Shown here in pieces: positions 22,407-30,986 of a stretch of DNA of 34,311 nucleotides; the stretch's first letter is position 1, and each line of letters opens with the position of its first letter. The notes under the pieces are model-generated. The model saw only the letters and a list, made by a program, of their open reading frames with translations. It was not told the origin of the DNA and ran no database searches. A program made the position numbers and the translations under genes. The DNA is from Balneolaceae bacterium (GTDB lineage: Bacteria > Bacteroidota > Rhodothermia > Balneolales > Balneolaceae), in contig SKRC01000197.1 of assembly GCA_007118695.1 (NCBI GenBank), forward strand, positions 1 through 34,311, written 5' to 3'.

Positions 22407-23237
22407 AGTTTAATAGTTTGGGGATATCAATGAACATAGTACGCTCAAGGAAAATCACTTGAACTCATTACTTTAATTCAACAGGGCACTTCCAGATCCG
22501 TAAGATGATAATAGACAGGTAGGATTGAATAACGGTATAACCACTGATTCCGCTCTTTGTTCCGGATTGTATTGCGAACCCGTTATTCGTTTTTCCTCTG
22601 TTATTAAAGATAATATCCGGCTGCTGATTTGCAAGAAATATTTTGGAACTTTAAAGGATTTTTAAGGAATGAAATAAGTGCAAAATCTATCGGACTTTTT
22701 AGCCTCCGGGGGCAATATATTTTCTACCAACGGTTCATATGAGTGAGAGTAAAAGGGGGCTATGCGAACAGACCGTGCATAAAAAAATAATTGATATGGT
22801 ACCATTCATTGACAGTTAATCTCAAATTATTTACAATTAAATCAGAAATAAATCATTACCAGCCTCACTCAGGGAGAGGCTGGTAATGGAAAATCTATGA
22901 AATTGCTTAAAAAAACAGAGCACTGATTCAAAGAGTCGCTGTCTAAGGGACATACACCTGTAAGGCCCTTAATCCTATATATTGCCATACATTTTATAAT
23001 ATGACATACATGGTTTCGGGGTATGTGACTATGGCATTGATAAATCAAATGTGGAAACTGAATGACCTGGCAAAGTTCCTGAATTGGGATATCATTGAGC
23101 CGCACAGAGCAACCAGTTCCTGAAATGTGAAGGGTTCAATTAAATCAGGTTGTTTACATTAGAAATTTTTAATATTTTGAACTTCAAATTTACGGCGAAC
23201 TACTATAAGAGAAATAACCTACGCTAATTAATGTACG
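22407..23237. other. 831-bp gap without a supported gene
   Basis: Largest gene-free stretch of the window. It holds a strong hairpin at 22854-22888 and a weaker one (ACATAC/GTATGT near 23003-23026). The only open frames are a 26-codon plus frame (22739-22819, MSESKRGLCEQTVHKK...) and a minus frame (22869-23105) with no coding character. It includes the upstream region of the response regulator. A non-coding RNA or regulatory function is possible but not shown. Confidence 0.4.
22854..22888. repeat. Perfect 13-bp hairpin
   Basis: CATTACCAGCCTC (22854-22866) pairs exactly with GAGGCTGGTAATG (22876-22888) around a 9-nt loop ACTCAGGGA. No T run follows on the plus strand; on the minus strand ATTTATTTCTGATTT follows, so it could end a leftward transcript. 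Confidence 0.65.
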
Positions 23238-23675
23238 ATGGAAGACAAAAGAAAAGTCCTGATTGTGGAGGACGATAAACTGCTGGCTTTGGTAGAAGAG
23301 AGATTGGTTGAAAGGCTCGGTTTTGAAGTTGTCGGGACAGCTGTGACCGGAGAACAAGCGATTGCAATGGTGAAAGACAGTAAACCGGATATCATCCTGA
23401 TGGATATATCACTCAAAGGGGACATGGATGGAATCGAAGCTGTCGAGAAGATCAGGGAATCTGCCAGTACGCCCGTAATCTATCTTTCCGGTAATTCAGA
23501 TAAATTCAATTTTGAAAGGGCAAAAAAAACTGATTTTGTCGATTACCTCGTCAAGCCTGTAACCGCTGATGATCTGATCGGTCCATTGAAAAAAGCTGTA
23601 ACAGTTCTGACTTCAATCGGCGCACGGAAACCATCGGGCAAATCATCCGGCAAATCGGTCAGTCAAGCAAGTTGA
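23238..23675 (+). CDS. Stand-alone response-regulator receiver domain
   Basis: 145 residues. The receiver fold is complete: acidic pocket E11-D12-D13 in VLIVEDDKLL, phospho-acceptor D56 in DIILMDISLKGDMDGIEA, S84 in VIYLSGNSD and K106 in DYLVKPVTADDL. No output domain follows; a short basic serine-rich tail (ARKPSGKSSGKSVSQAS) ends the protein. The GDMDGIE motif is common in receivers that work with light- or redox-sensing histidine kinases. No kinase is nearby. Its last 17 bases overlap the 3' end of the AcuI-like gene. Confidence 0.9.
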   Translation: MEDKRKVLIVEDDKLLALVEERLVERLGFEVVGTAVTGEQAIAMVKDSKPDIILMDISLKGDMDGIEAVEKIRESASTPVIYLSGNSDKFNFERAKKTDFVDYLVKPVTADDLIGPLKKAVTVLTSIGARKPSGKSSGKSVSQAS

Positions 23676-24663
23676 CCAACACGCGGCCAATTTGCCGGCC
23701 TTCCAGGATCAAACCAATTTCATTGCTGAGCTCTTCCAGGGAGACCTCGCGGTAGATCTCATGCAGTTTTTTGGGTTTCCAGGCTTTCGATAACTTCGTC
23801 CAAATTTCCATTCTCTTTGGCATCAGGCAAATCCCGGAGTCAACCCCCATCAGGCTAACGCCCCGCAGTATGAATGGATAGATGCTGGTCTTCAGCGAGT
23901 GGCCAAGCACATTGCCGCAACAGGCAACAATGCCATTGTGAGTGGTTTGCCGGATTACCGTATCAAGGATATCGCCTCCAATGGTGTCAACTGCGGCTGA
24001 CCAGGAGCTGCTCAATAATTGTTTGTTGGATCGGTCGATGACTCTATCCCTGCCGGATATCTCTTCAGCACCCAGGGTACGAAGAAATGAATGCTGATCC
24101 TTTTTTCCGGTAATGGCCACTACCCGGTAGCCAAGTTGGGAGAGAAACAGAACCGCCATTGAACCAACCCCCCCGGTGGCACCGGTTACAACCACTGGCT
24201 TGCCGCCGGGTTTAATATCTCCTTCAACGATTTTCATTACGGCATAGGCTGCGGTAAAACCTGCGGTGCCGATAATCATACTCTCTTTCAGGGAAAGCCC
24301 CTCGGGAAGCGGCACAATCCAATTGGCAGGCACAGAAATATATTGGCCGAACCCGCCGGGGGTGTCCATGCCAAGATCGTAGCTGGTAACAATGACTTCA
24401 TCACCTTCCTTGAATCTGTCATCGGTGGAATCAACCACAATTCCGGCGGCATCAATACCGGGAGTATGGGGGTAGCCGGATGTAACCCCGCGGTTCCCCA
24501 TAGCTGAAAGTGCATCTTTATAATTTAGCGAAGAATAATGGACCCTTATGAGCACTTCATTCTCAGGCAGCTGCTCAATTGTTTTTGTTTCAACCGACCT
24601 GGTAAAAGAACCGTGTGCTTCTCTGACTACAATAGCTTTATACTCTGATGATCTGTTATTCAT
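23659..24663 (-). CDS. acuI: YhdH/YhfP-family (AcuI-like) NADPH enoyl reductase
   Basis: 334 residues. Family markers: YKAIVVREAHGSFTRSVETK at the start, VHYSSLNYKDALSAMGNRGV, YPHTPGIDAAGIVV, GTAGFTAAYAVMKI and PVVVTGATGGVGSMAVLFLS. This is the zinc-free MDR subgroup that includes acrylyl-CoA reductase AcuI and YhdH. It reduces the C=C bond of an activated enoyl compound such as acrylyl-CoA. It is the last gene of a leftward set with an aldehyde dehydrogenase (40 bp upstream) and a short-chain dehydrogenase. The acuI symbol is by family, not by proven substrate. Confidence 0.88.
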   Translation of the reverse strand: MNNRSSEYKAIVVREAHGSFTRSVETKTIEQLPENEVLIRVHYSSLNYKDALSAMGNRGVTSGYPHTPGIDAAGIVVDSTDDRFKEGDEVIVTSYDLGMDTPGGFGQYISVPANWIVPLPEGLSLKESMIIGTAGFTAAYAVMKIVEGDIKPGGKPVVVTGATGGVGSMAVLFLSQLGYRVVAITGKKDQHSFLRTLGAEEISGRDRVIDRSNKQLLSSSWSAAVDTIGGDILDTVIRQTTHNGIVACCGNVLGHSLKTSIYPFILRGVSLMGVDSGICLMPKRMEIWTKLSKAWKPKKLHEIYREVSLEELSNEIGLILEGRQIGRVLVNLLD

Positions 24664-24703
24664 GGGTGGAGATTCTCCCGGATTTCAGTTGAATTACTAT
24701 TTG

Positions 24704-26071
24704 TTAGGAAAAGATTTTTTTGAAAAGATTAAGTTTTATACCGGAATAGGGGGGGTAGCGGAATGTCAAATCCGGCCAGACCGGTTTATCCAAAATCGAT
24801 TTTTTGTAACTGAATGTATCAAAACTAAACTTGCCGTGATAGTTGCCAATACCACTTAACCCCACACCCCCGAAGGGAAGATTAGAGTTGCCCAGATGCG
24901 TCAATGTATCGTTGATACATCCACCACCAAAAGGGACATCCCGGATCACGGTGTTCTTAATGTCGTTGTTTTTGGTAAAAAGATAAAGTGCCAGCGGTGA
25001 GGGCATATCCCTGAGCCGCTGATTGAGATCATTGAGATCATCATAGACAATATACGGCAAAATCGGCCCGAAGATTTCATCCTCCATCAAGGGATGGTCC
25101 CACCCGGCCCGGACCATCGTGGGTGCAATTTGGCGGGAATTCGGATCTGCCTCCCCGCCTATAACCGGTTCCGATTTTGAAAGCATATTGGTCAAACGAT
25201 TGAAATGATTTTCATTGATAATCCTGGAATAGGCTTTGATCCCATTTGTTCTATCTGCCATGAACTCACCGATCACTTTTTCAGAGTACCGGATGAATGA
25301 ATCTTCAACATCCCTGTGTACGGCCGCAAAATCGGGGGCAACACAGGTTTGTCCGGCATTGACGTACTTGCCCCACCATATCCGCCTGGCTGCAATCTCA
25401 ATTTCAGCGTCCTTGTGAATGATGGCCGGGCTTTTTCCACCCAGTTCAAGCGTAACAGGAGTAAGGTTTTCTGCTGCAGCTTGCATGACAATTTTCCCCA
25501 CCCGTGTACTGCCGGTGAAAAAAATGTAGTTGAATGCCTCCTTCAGCAGCTCACGGCTGGTGCCGGCATCACCTTCAACGGAGGCCAGATAATTGCGGTT
25601 AAACCGATCGCTGATCAAACCGGTAATGGCACGGGATGTTTCCGGAGCCAGTTCGGAGGGTTTCAGTATGGTACAGTTTCCAGCGGATATGGCGCCGATA
25701 AGCGGCAGTAATAATAGTTGGACCGGGTAGTTCCAGGTACCAATGATCAGCACCGCCCCGTATGGCTGTGAATAAATTTTGTTGCGGGAGGGAAATGTCA
25801 GTTTGGACCCTTTTACAGATTCCGGCTTCGCCCAGTCTCTGAGGTTTTTCAGGTGGGTGTCGATCTCCTGCAGCACCACTGCAATCTCGTTTGTATATAC
25901 TTCAAATTCAGGTTTGCCGAAATCCCGGTAGACCGCATCACAAAGCAAATCATGGTTGTCCGATACCAGATCCCGCAGCGTTTGCAGCTGCTGCAAGCGA
26001 AACGGCAGTTCAAGCGTTTCTCCCGTATGGAAATGTTCTTTCTGTGAGGATACCAGTTCGGGTATGTTCAT
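24704..26071 (-). CDS. NAD(P)-dependent aldehyde dehydrogenase, class-3-like
   Basis: 455 residues, the length of class-3 (ALDH3/YwdH-type) enzymes. Catalytic residues are present: N114 in IIGTWNYPVQ, E209 in VTLELGGKSP, C243 in NAGQTCVAPD. The cofactor loop FFTGSTRVGK (184-193), EDEIFGPILP and LPFGGVGLSGIGNYHGKFSF complete the pattern. The C-terminal segment is hydrophobic and basic (YSGIKLNLFKKIFS), as in membrane-associated fatty aldehyde dehydrogenases. It oxidises aldehydes to acids. Its start overlaps the SDR stop by four bases, so the two are translationally coupled. Confidence 0.92.
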   Translation of the reverse strand: MNIPELVSSQKEHFHTGETLELPFRLQQLQTLRDLVSDNHDLLCDAVYRDFGKPEFEVYTNEIAVVLQEIDTHLKNLRDWAKPESVKGSKLTFPSRNKIYSQPYGAVLIIGTWNYPVQLLLLPLIGAISAGNCTILKPSELAPETSRAITGLISDRFNRNYLASVEGDAGTSRELLKEAFNYIFFTGSTRVGKIVMQAAAENLTPVTLELGGKSPAIIHKDAEIEIAARRIWWGKYVNAGQTCVAPDFAAVHRDVEDSFIRYSEKVIGEFMADRTNGIKAYSRIINENHFNRLTNMLSKSEPVIGGEADPNSRQIAPTMVRAGWDHPLMEDEIFGPILPYIVYDDLNDLNQRLRDMPSPLALYLFTKNNDIKNTVIRDVPFGGGCINDTLTHLGNSNLPFGGVGLSGIGNYHGKFSFDTFSYKKSILDKPVWPDLTFRYPPYSGIKLNLFKKIFS

Positions 26072-26889
26072 GATGATTTTGGAGCACGTCCTTTAAATGA
26101 ATCCATGGAATGATAAACCCTGAATACGCGACCTGCAAGCCAGTCAAACAGCATGCGGGGTAGCATGATTTTCAATAAAGGCACCAAACGGACCATAAAA
26201 GGGGCCTGTATTTTGAAATTTTTTCGGCGAATGCCCTTTAACATTTTTCTGACCAGTACATCTGTTTCCAGCAATGGTACCAGGCGAGGGGCTTTTACCC
26301 CATCAAACATTCCTGTTTTCACATAACCGGGAATCACACAGGTTACATCAACACCGGTATCCTGCTGCATTAACTCCAGCCGTAGGGATTCCGACCAGCC
26401 GATTATTGCCCATTTGCTGGCAGCATATACACTCATTTTCGGGTTGCCGATATACCCGGCAGCCGATCCGATATTGACGATCTGGCCGCTGCCCCTTTCA
26501 ATCATGGCTGAAAGGAATGCATTGACAACCAACATGCTACCAATGCAATTGACCATCATTGTCTGTTCAATATCGCGGGGTGTGTGATCCCTGAAATTCT
26601 TGCCGACGACTACGCCGGCGCAGTTGACAATGATGTCGGGGACAAAACTGCTTTTGATAATCTGATCGGCTTCCCTCATCACACTATCTGCATCCGTTAC
26701 ATCTATTTTTGTAATCAAGACCTCTGTGTTAGCATGCAGGTTTTCCCTGAAGTCGTCGAGCATCTCCGCTTGATAATCCCAAAGCAGCAGTGTGACCCCG
26801 TAATGTGAAACTATCTCGGCAAATTTTCTGCCAATGCCGCTCCCCGCCCCTGTAATGAGAATGGTTTTGTTTCTGTAGAAAGATTTCAT
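26068..26889 (-). CDS. Short-chain dehydrogenase/reductase (SDR)
   Basis: 273 residues, classical SDR. TGAGSGIG (13-20) binds the cofactor, DVTD (63-66), VNCAG (88-92), N114, S142 in IGSAAGYIG and the YAASK catalytic pair (Y155, K159) are all present. The C-terminal part is long and hydrophobic/basic (MVRLVPLLKIMLPRMLFDWL), as in SDRs acting on lipid substrates at the membrane. It is the first gene of the SDR / aldehyde dehydrogenase / AcuI-like set. The likely role is to oxidise a long-chain or hydrophobic alcohol, or to reduce the matching ketone, ahead of the aldehyde dehydrogenase. Confidence 0.9.
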   Translation of the reverse strand: MKSFYRNKTILITGAGSGIGRKFAEIVSHYGVTLLLWDYQAEMLDDFRENLHANTEVLITKIDVTDADSVMREADQIIKSSFVPDIIVNCAGVVVGKNFRDHTPRDIEQTMMVNCIGSMLVVNAFLSAMIERGSGQIVNIGSAAGYIGNPKMSVYAASKWAIIGWSESLRLELMQQDTGVDVTCVIPGYVKTGMFDGVKAPRLVPLLETDVLVRKMLKGIRRKNFKIQAPFMVRLVPLLKIMLPRMLFDWLAGRVFRVYHSMDSFKGRAPKSS

Positions 26890-27049
26890 TGCAAAAAGTT
26901 TTAAAAGCCCGGAAATTGTCCGTTTTTCATGTTGTCGTTATGTAACATTACACCTATTCCGATTGACCGCTGCCCGGTTGTGGTGTGCAATCCCGGTTCG
27001 GCATAAGTATAAATGAATTTGAAAACAGTGAACATAAACAATCATAGCT

Positions 27050-27311
27050 ATGAAATGGAGATTAATTTCAGGTAAATTTGCGGCAATAGCGCTTGCCTTT
27101 TACTTTTTGTTTCCGTTTGCAGTTTTTGGCATTGAAAACGAACCTCAGGAGACAGAAATCACTCAGTGGCTGATTTTAGAGCCGGTCGGAATAAATCTGC
27201 CGGTCTATCACGATCAAAAAAATATCAGGGGTGAGACGTATGGCCCTGGCCTGGTTTGACAAGTACCTGAAAGATCAGCCACACTGGTGGCAGGAGAAGT
27301 ACGGGGAGTGA
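27050..27311 (+). pseudogene. Alpha/beta-hydrolase (S9/esterase-like) relic with an internal deletion
   Basis: The 5' piece encodes a signal peptide (FAAIALAFYFLFPFAVFG) and the start of a mature domain (EITQWLILEPVGINLPVYHD), ending NIRGETYGPGLV-stop at 27259. In another frame, RRMALAWFDKYLKDQPHWWQ then EKYGE-stop (ending 27311) is a typical C-terminus of prolyl-oligopeptidase or acetyl-xylan-esterase-like hydrolases. The whole catalytic core is missing, so one internal deletion near 27230 of a secreted hydrolase gene, or a fusion of two genes, explains it. Confidence 0.55.
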
Positions 27312-27502
27312 TTTGGTTATATATTTTCCGTGTCATATCCCCGGTAAAACATTATCTTTTCGGTTTATCCAACATCTCATTGGATATTTTTCACCCCGAC
27401 ATTCCGGCGATGTCAACGGAAGCGGGGTCTTTGTTCCAGAGACAAATTGTAAATAATTTCAATACTGAAGCTATTTTTCCAATCAACCGGATCTATTTAC
27501 AT

Positions 27503-29200
27503 ATGAGAATTAAATTCAACCTGTTACTGGCATTTTTGCTGGTCACGTTTTCTGCCTGTGAAACGGCCACCGACCTGGACCGGGCAGCCGAAACCATCAC
27601 CAAAGAATCGCTGATGACCCCGATTGAAATCCTTTCATCGGATGAATTCGAAGGCAGGGCACCGGCAACCAGGGGAGAGGATTTGACGATCGAATACCTG
27701 CTCGACTACCTGCAAACGGCAGGGATCGAAGGAGGGATGCCCGATGGTTCCTATATCCAGGAATTCCCGCTGATCAGTCAGAATGTAGATCGTGAGATGG
27801 CAGCAATGAGCATCAAAAGCAACGGTCAGACGGTCCTGGATGTGGAGTACTACGATGAGTTTATGGCCTGGCCAAGCAACCAGGAAGATATTGTCTCTAT
27901 TGAAGATGCTGAACTGGTTTATGTCGGCTATGGCATCCAGGCCCCGGAGTACGACTGGGACGACTACAAGGGCAAGGATGTACGCGGAAAAGTGCTGGTG
28001 TTCAAAAACAGTGATCCTGCTTACGATCCCGATATTTTTGAAGGTGATACCCGGCTCTACTACGGACGGTGGAACTACAAATTCGAGATGGCCGAACAGA
28101 TGGGCGCCCTTGGCGGGATTATCATTCATACCGATGAAACGGCCGGCTACGGCTGGACCGTGGTCGCCAATAGCTGGGGGCGGGAGCGGTTTTACCTGGA
28201 AGAGGAGGGGGATGATGATACGGAGCTGCCCGAATTCAATGCCTGGCTGACCAAAGAAATCAGCAGCGCCCTGTTTGAGGCAGCCGGGCTGGACCTTGAC
28301 GAACAGTTGGTTGCCGCCGACGATCCGGAATTTGAACCGGTTCCCCTGGAAGGCGTGACGCTGGATATTTTTATGGAAGCCGAATACAAAAGAGATATGT
28401 CATCCCGGAATGTACTGGGAAAAATTGAAGGTAATGATCCGAATCTGAAGGATGAATACCTGGTATTTACGGCTCATCACGATCACCTGGGGATCACCGA
28501 GCCGGTAGATGGCGACTCGATTAACAACGGCGCTCTCGACAATGCAGCCGGAGTGAGTGCGGTGTTAAACCTGGCCAATGCATACAACCAGGTGGCAGAT
28601 AACATGCGGCGAAGTGCACTTTTTCTTTTTGTAGGGGCTGAAGAGATGGGTCTGCTCGGCTCGCAGTACTGGGCGGAATACCCGACGGTTCATCCGGGCA
28701 GGGTGACAGCCAATATCAACCTCGATGGAATGAACGTGTATGGGGAGACCGATGATGTGGTCCTGGTCGGGTACGACCGCAATACGGTGAGCGATATCAT
28801 CGTGCATCAGGCAGAGTTGGAAGGCCGGGTTGTGAAGTCCGATCCCAATCCGGAGCAGGGCTATTTTTACCGGTCAGACCATTTTTCACTGGCCAAAGTC
28901 GGTATACCGGCCATTTTTCCAAATGCCGGCAGGGATTTTATAGACAAACCGGATAATTACAACGCCCTGGTGGACAGTATTATGGCGGCCTCCTACCACA
29001 CCGTTCACGATCAGATCAACGAGCACTGGGACCTCAGCGGAATGGAGCGCGATACACGCCTGTTTTTCCGGGCCGGAATGGAAATTTTAAATTCAGACCA
29101 GCTGATGGAATGGCGGCCAGGTGATGAATTTGAAGCTACCCGTCAGGAAAAACTCCGCGAAATTGAAGATGAAAAGGAAGAGGCCGAAATGGTGTACTGA
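27503..29200 (+). CDS. M28-family zinc metallopeptidase lipoprotein with PA insert
   Basis: 565 residues from ATG 27503. The frame stays open upstream to 27287, but a lipoprotein signal with lipobox FSAC (C19) begins exactly here. A PA-like insert (LVYVGYGIQAPEYDWDDYKG, then VRGKVLVFKNSDP) precedes the M28 aminopeptidase domain. Metal and catalytic residues: H325 and D327 in TAHHDHLG, D346 in GALDNAAG, E380/E381 in VGAEEMGLLG, D408 in INLDGMN and H499 in SYHTVHD. It likely trims peptides outside the cytoplasm while anchored to a membrane. A short terminator follows at 29219. Confidence 0.93.
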   Translation: MRIKFNLLLAFLLVTFSACETATDLDRAAETITKESLMTPIEILSSDEFEGRAPATRGEDLTIEYLLDYLQTAGIEGGMPDGSYIQEFPLISQNVDREMAAMSIKSNGQTVLDVEYYDEFMAWPSNQEDIVSIEDAELVYVGYGIQAPEYDWDDYKGKDVRGKVLVFKNSDPAYDPDIFEGDTRLYYGRWNYKFEMAEQMGALGGIIIHTDETAGYGWTVVANSWGRERFYLEEEGDDDTELPEFNAWLTKEISSALFEAAGLDLDEQLVAADDPEFEPVPLEGVTLDIFMEAEYKRDMSSRNVLGKIEGNDPNLKDEYLVFTAHHDHLGITEPVDGDSINNGALDNAAGVSAVLNLANAYNQVADNMRRSALFLFVGAEEMGLLGSQYWAEYPTVHPGRVTANINLDGMNVYGETDDVVLVGYDRNTVSDIIVHQAELEGRVVKSDPNPEQGYFYRSDHFSLAKVGIPAIFPNAGRDFIDKPDNYNALVDSIMAASYHTVHDQINEHWDLSGMERDTRLFFRAGMEILNSDQLMEWRPGDEFEATRQEKLREIEDEKEEAEMVY

Positions 29201-29218
29201 AGCCGGTGGAATAATGTC

Positions 29219-29254
29219 AGGCAGCCGGAATGGATTTTGACAGGCTGCCTTTTC
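29219..29254 (+). terminator. Intrinsic terminator after the M28 peptidase
   Basis: AGGCAGCC (29219-29226) pairs with GGCTGCCT (29243-29250), an 8-bp perfect stem, followed by a short T run. It lies 19 bp after the peptidase stop. The 254 bp to the next gene hold nothing else I can support. Confidence 0.7.
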
Positions 29255-29508
29255 CCGAGTGAATCCGCCTCAGCCGGCACACACGCATCATGGCACATTA
29301 TAAGCTGAATGGATGACGGCCATACAAATTGCATCCGGCCCGTCTGATTTAAAAAAGTTGTCGACAGTACAAAACAAGGAAATGACAAATTTCCCGTTTA
29401 AAACCCAGAGTATTATTGATTATCTTTAGCCTGCATTATTCAAAAACTATTTTTTTGTGGATAATGCAGGTTAGAGTTGCCATTAATTAAGAATCCAGAT
29501 CTACAGCG

Positions 29509-30117
29509 ATGAGTAAAAATATACAGGTTATAGCGTGGGTTGCATTTATTGCAATAGTCGGGGGGGTACTTTTCTACACCCTGGCCGGTGAAGGAAACAC
29601 AGAAGGAACTGCCACCCAGGGTGAGCAGGAGCCCAGGAAAGTAGAAATCTTGAAATACAGTGATTATTCCTGCCCAGCATGCAAGCAATATATACCCCTG
29701 CAGGAACAGCTGAAACAGGACTTTGGCGACCAGGTCACCATTGAATACCGGCATTTTCCCCTCAGCGGTTTTCAGTTTTCAGATCTAGCCGCCCGGGCTG
29801 TAGAAGCTGCCGGTGAACAGGGCATGAAAAAAGAGATGCACGACAAGGTGTTTGAAGGACAGGAAGTTTGGACACGCGGCAATGCCGGGGAAATCTTCAT
29901 GACCTATGCCGAGGAGCTGGGTCTGGACCTGGATCTGTTTGAAAATGATCTGAACTCAGAGCGCATCCGTGAGACCGTATCCCGCCAGCGATCGGAAGGC
30001 CAAAGACGAATGGTGCAGTCCACCCCAACATTTTTCATAAACGGACAGCGTCTTCAGCAAAATCCGCAAAGCTATGATCAGTTCCGTTCAATCGTTGAAA
30101 TGTATATGTATCGATAG
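29509..30117 (+). CDS. Membrane-anchored DsbA-like thioredoxin-fold protein
   Basis: 202 residues. One N-terminal span (VIAWVAFIAIVGGVLFYTLA) anchors it with the catalytic domain outside. The thioredoxin-fold domain has CPAC (C55, C58) in YSDYSCPACKQYIP and the cis-proline loop STPTFFINGQ (P173), with the long helical DsbA-type insertion between. It matches the Thioredoxin_4/DsbA-like group that introduces or exchanges disulfides in envelope proteins. Nine bases separate its stop from the gamma-carbonic anhydrase gene, so they share a transcript. Confidence 0.9.
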   Translation: MSKNIQVIAWVAFIAIVGGVLFYTLAGEGNTEGTATQGEQEPRKVEILKYSDYSCPACKQYIPLQEQLKQDFGDQVTIEYRHFPLSGFQFSDLAARAVEAAGEQGMKKEMHDKVFEGQEVWTRGNAGEIFMTYAEELGLDLDLFENDLNSERIRETVSRQRSEGQRRMVQSTPTFFINGQRLQQNPQSYDQFRSIVEMYMYR

Positions 30118-30125
30118 GAACCGGG

Positions 30126-30674
30126 ATGATCTACGAATTCCTGAATAAATCGCCCGAGTTCAGCGACAAGGTCTTTGTTGCTCCAAGTGCTGATGTGATC
30201 GGCGATGTTACAGTGGGTGATGAGAGCAGCATCTGGTTCAACACCACGGTGAGAGGCGATGTAAACTGGATCAGAATCGGAGAGAGAACCAACATTCAGG
30301 ACAACACCTGCATACATGTGATGAATCAGACTGGCCCCACCCGGATTGGAAATGAAGTGACGGTCGGGCACAATGCGATGATACACGGATGCACCATCAG
30401 GGACAGGGTATTGGTTGGCATTCATGCCACTGTGCTCGACAAGGTTACGGTTGAGCCGGACGTTATCATTGCTGCCGGCAGCCTGGTTCCGCCCGGAAAG
30501 ACACTCGAGTCGGGCTATCTTTATATGGGTTCTCCGGTCAAACAGGTTCGCAAGCTGACCGGAGAAGAGATCGAGGCCATCAAGCTCCACTCTGATAATT
30601 ACGTCAAGTACGCAAGGGCGTATATGCAGCTCGATACCTACGAACAAAATCCGTTCTACACACCTGAAACGTAA
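30126..30674 (+). CDS. Gamma-carbonic anhydrase family protein (left-handed beta-helix)
   Basis: 182 residues with hexapeptide-repeat coils (VFVAPSADVIGDVTVGDESS; IWFNTTVRGDVNWIRIG; RTNIQDNTCIHV) and the three zinc histidines of gamma-carbonic anhydrases: H64 in CIHVMN, H82 and H87 in VGHNAMIHG. A C-terminal helix (LTGEEIEAIKLHSDNYVKYA) packs on the helix. It is of the YrdA/PaaY/CaiE type, for which carbonic anhydrase activity is variable. It sits in an operon with the DsbA-like gene and ends at a repeat that contains a terminator-like hairpin. Confidence 0.92.
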   Translation: MIYEFLNKSPEFSDKVFVAPSADVIGDVTVGDESSIWFNTTVRGDVNWIRIGERTNIQDNTCIHVMNQTGPTRIGNEVTVGHNAMIHGCTIRDRVLVGIHATVLDKVTVEPDVIIAAGSLVPPGKTLESGYLYMGSPVKQVRKLTGEEIEAIKLHSDNYVKYARAYMQLDTYEQNPFYTPET

Positions 30675-30699
30675 TTGAAAAATGTCGTTTGGCGGATCA

Positions 30700-30750
30700 T
30701 AAAAAACACCCTGTTTTTCAGCGAAATTTCCCCTTCAGCTGCGTTGAATC
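30700..30750 (-). repeat. Dispersed repeat, copy A (inverted relative to copy B)
   Basis: Read on the minus strand this 51-bp element starts GATTCAACGCAGCTGA and contains CGCTGAAAAACAGGGTGT. The same blocks, separated by the same GGGGAAAT stretch, occur on the plus strand at 33683-33733 with about four mismatches in 50 bp. Its end folds as AAAAACA-CCC-TGTTTTT, a terminator-like hairpin placed 27 bp after the carbonic anhydrase stop. Confidence 0.75.
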
Positions 30751-30800
30751 TAACATGGCGTGCTCACAACGTTCCGACAGCTGTACGGGACGTTTTCGCT

Positions 30801-30836
30801 GCCATTTTATCTTCGCCTTGCTGAGGATAAAATGGC
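30801..30836. repeat. Perfect 11-bp hairpin upstream of hemW
   Basis: GCCATTTTATC (30801-30811) pairs with GATAAAATGGC (30826-30836) around a 14-nt loop. It is followed by AT-rich DNA with many short ATTCAA-type runs up to the hemW start (30897-30986), which has no gene. It could act as a transcription or translation control element or be part of the copy A repeat environment. Confidence 0.6.
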
Positions 30837-30986
30837 TTGGTGAAATTCCGGCCAGTTGATTTAGTGATCGAGCTTAATCAGGGAATGACGATATTGGACA
30901 TTCAGCATTCAATAGTTACTTCAAATATTCAACATTTACATTTTACTTTATCATTCAACATTCATTGTTCAATTTTCAATATTCTA

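Noticed and set aside
22869-23105. 78-codon minus ORF in the large gap
   Set aside because: No start signal, no family pattern, and its end lies inside the hairpin.
27287-27502. 72-residue N-terminal extension of the M28 peptidase
   Set aside because: A normal lipoprotein signal with lipobox starts at ATG 27503; the upstream part is only an open frame over an intergenic region.
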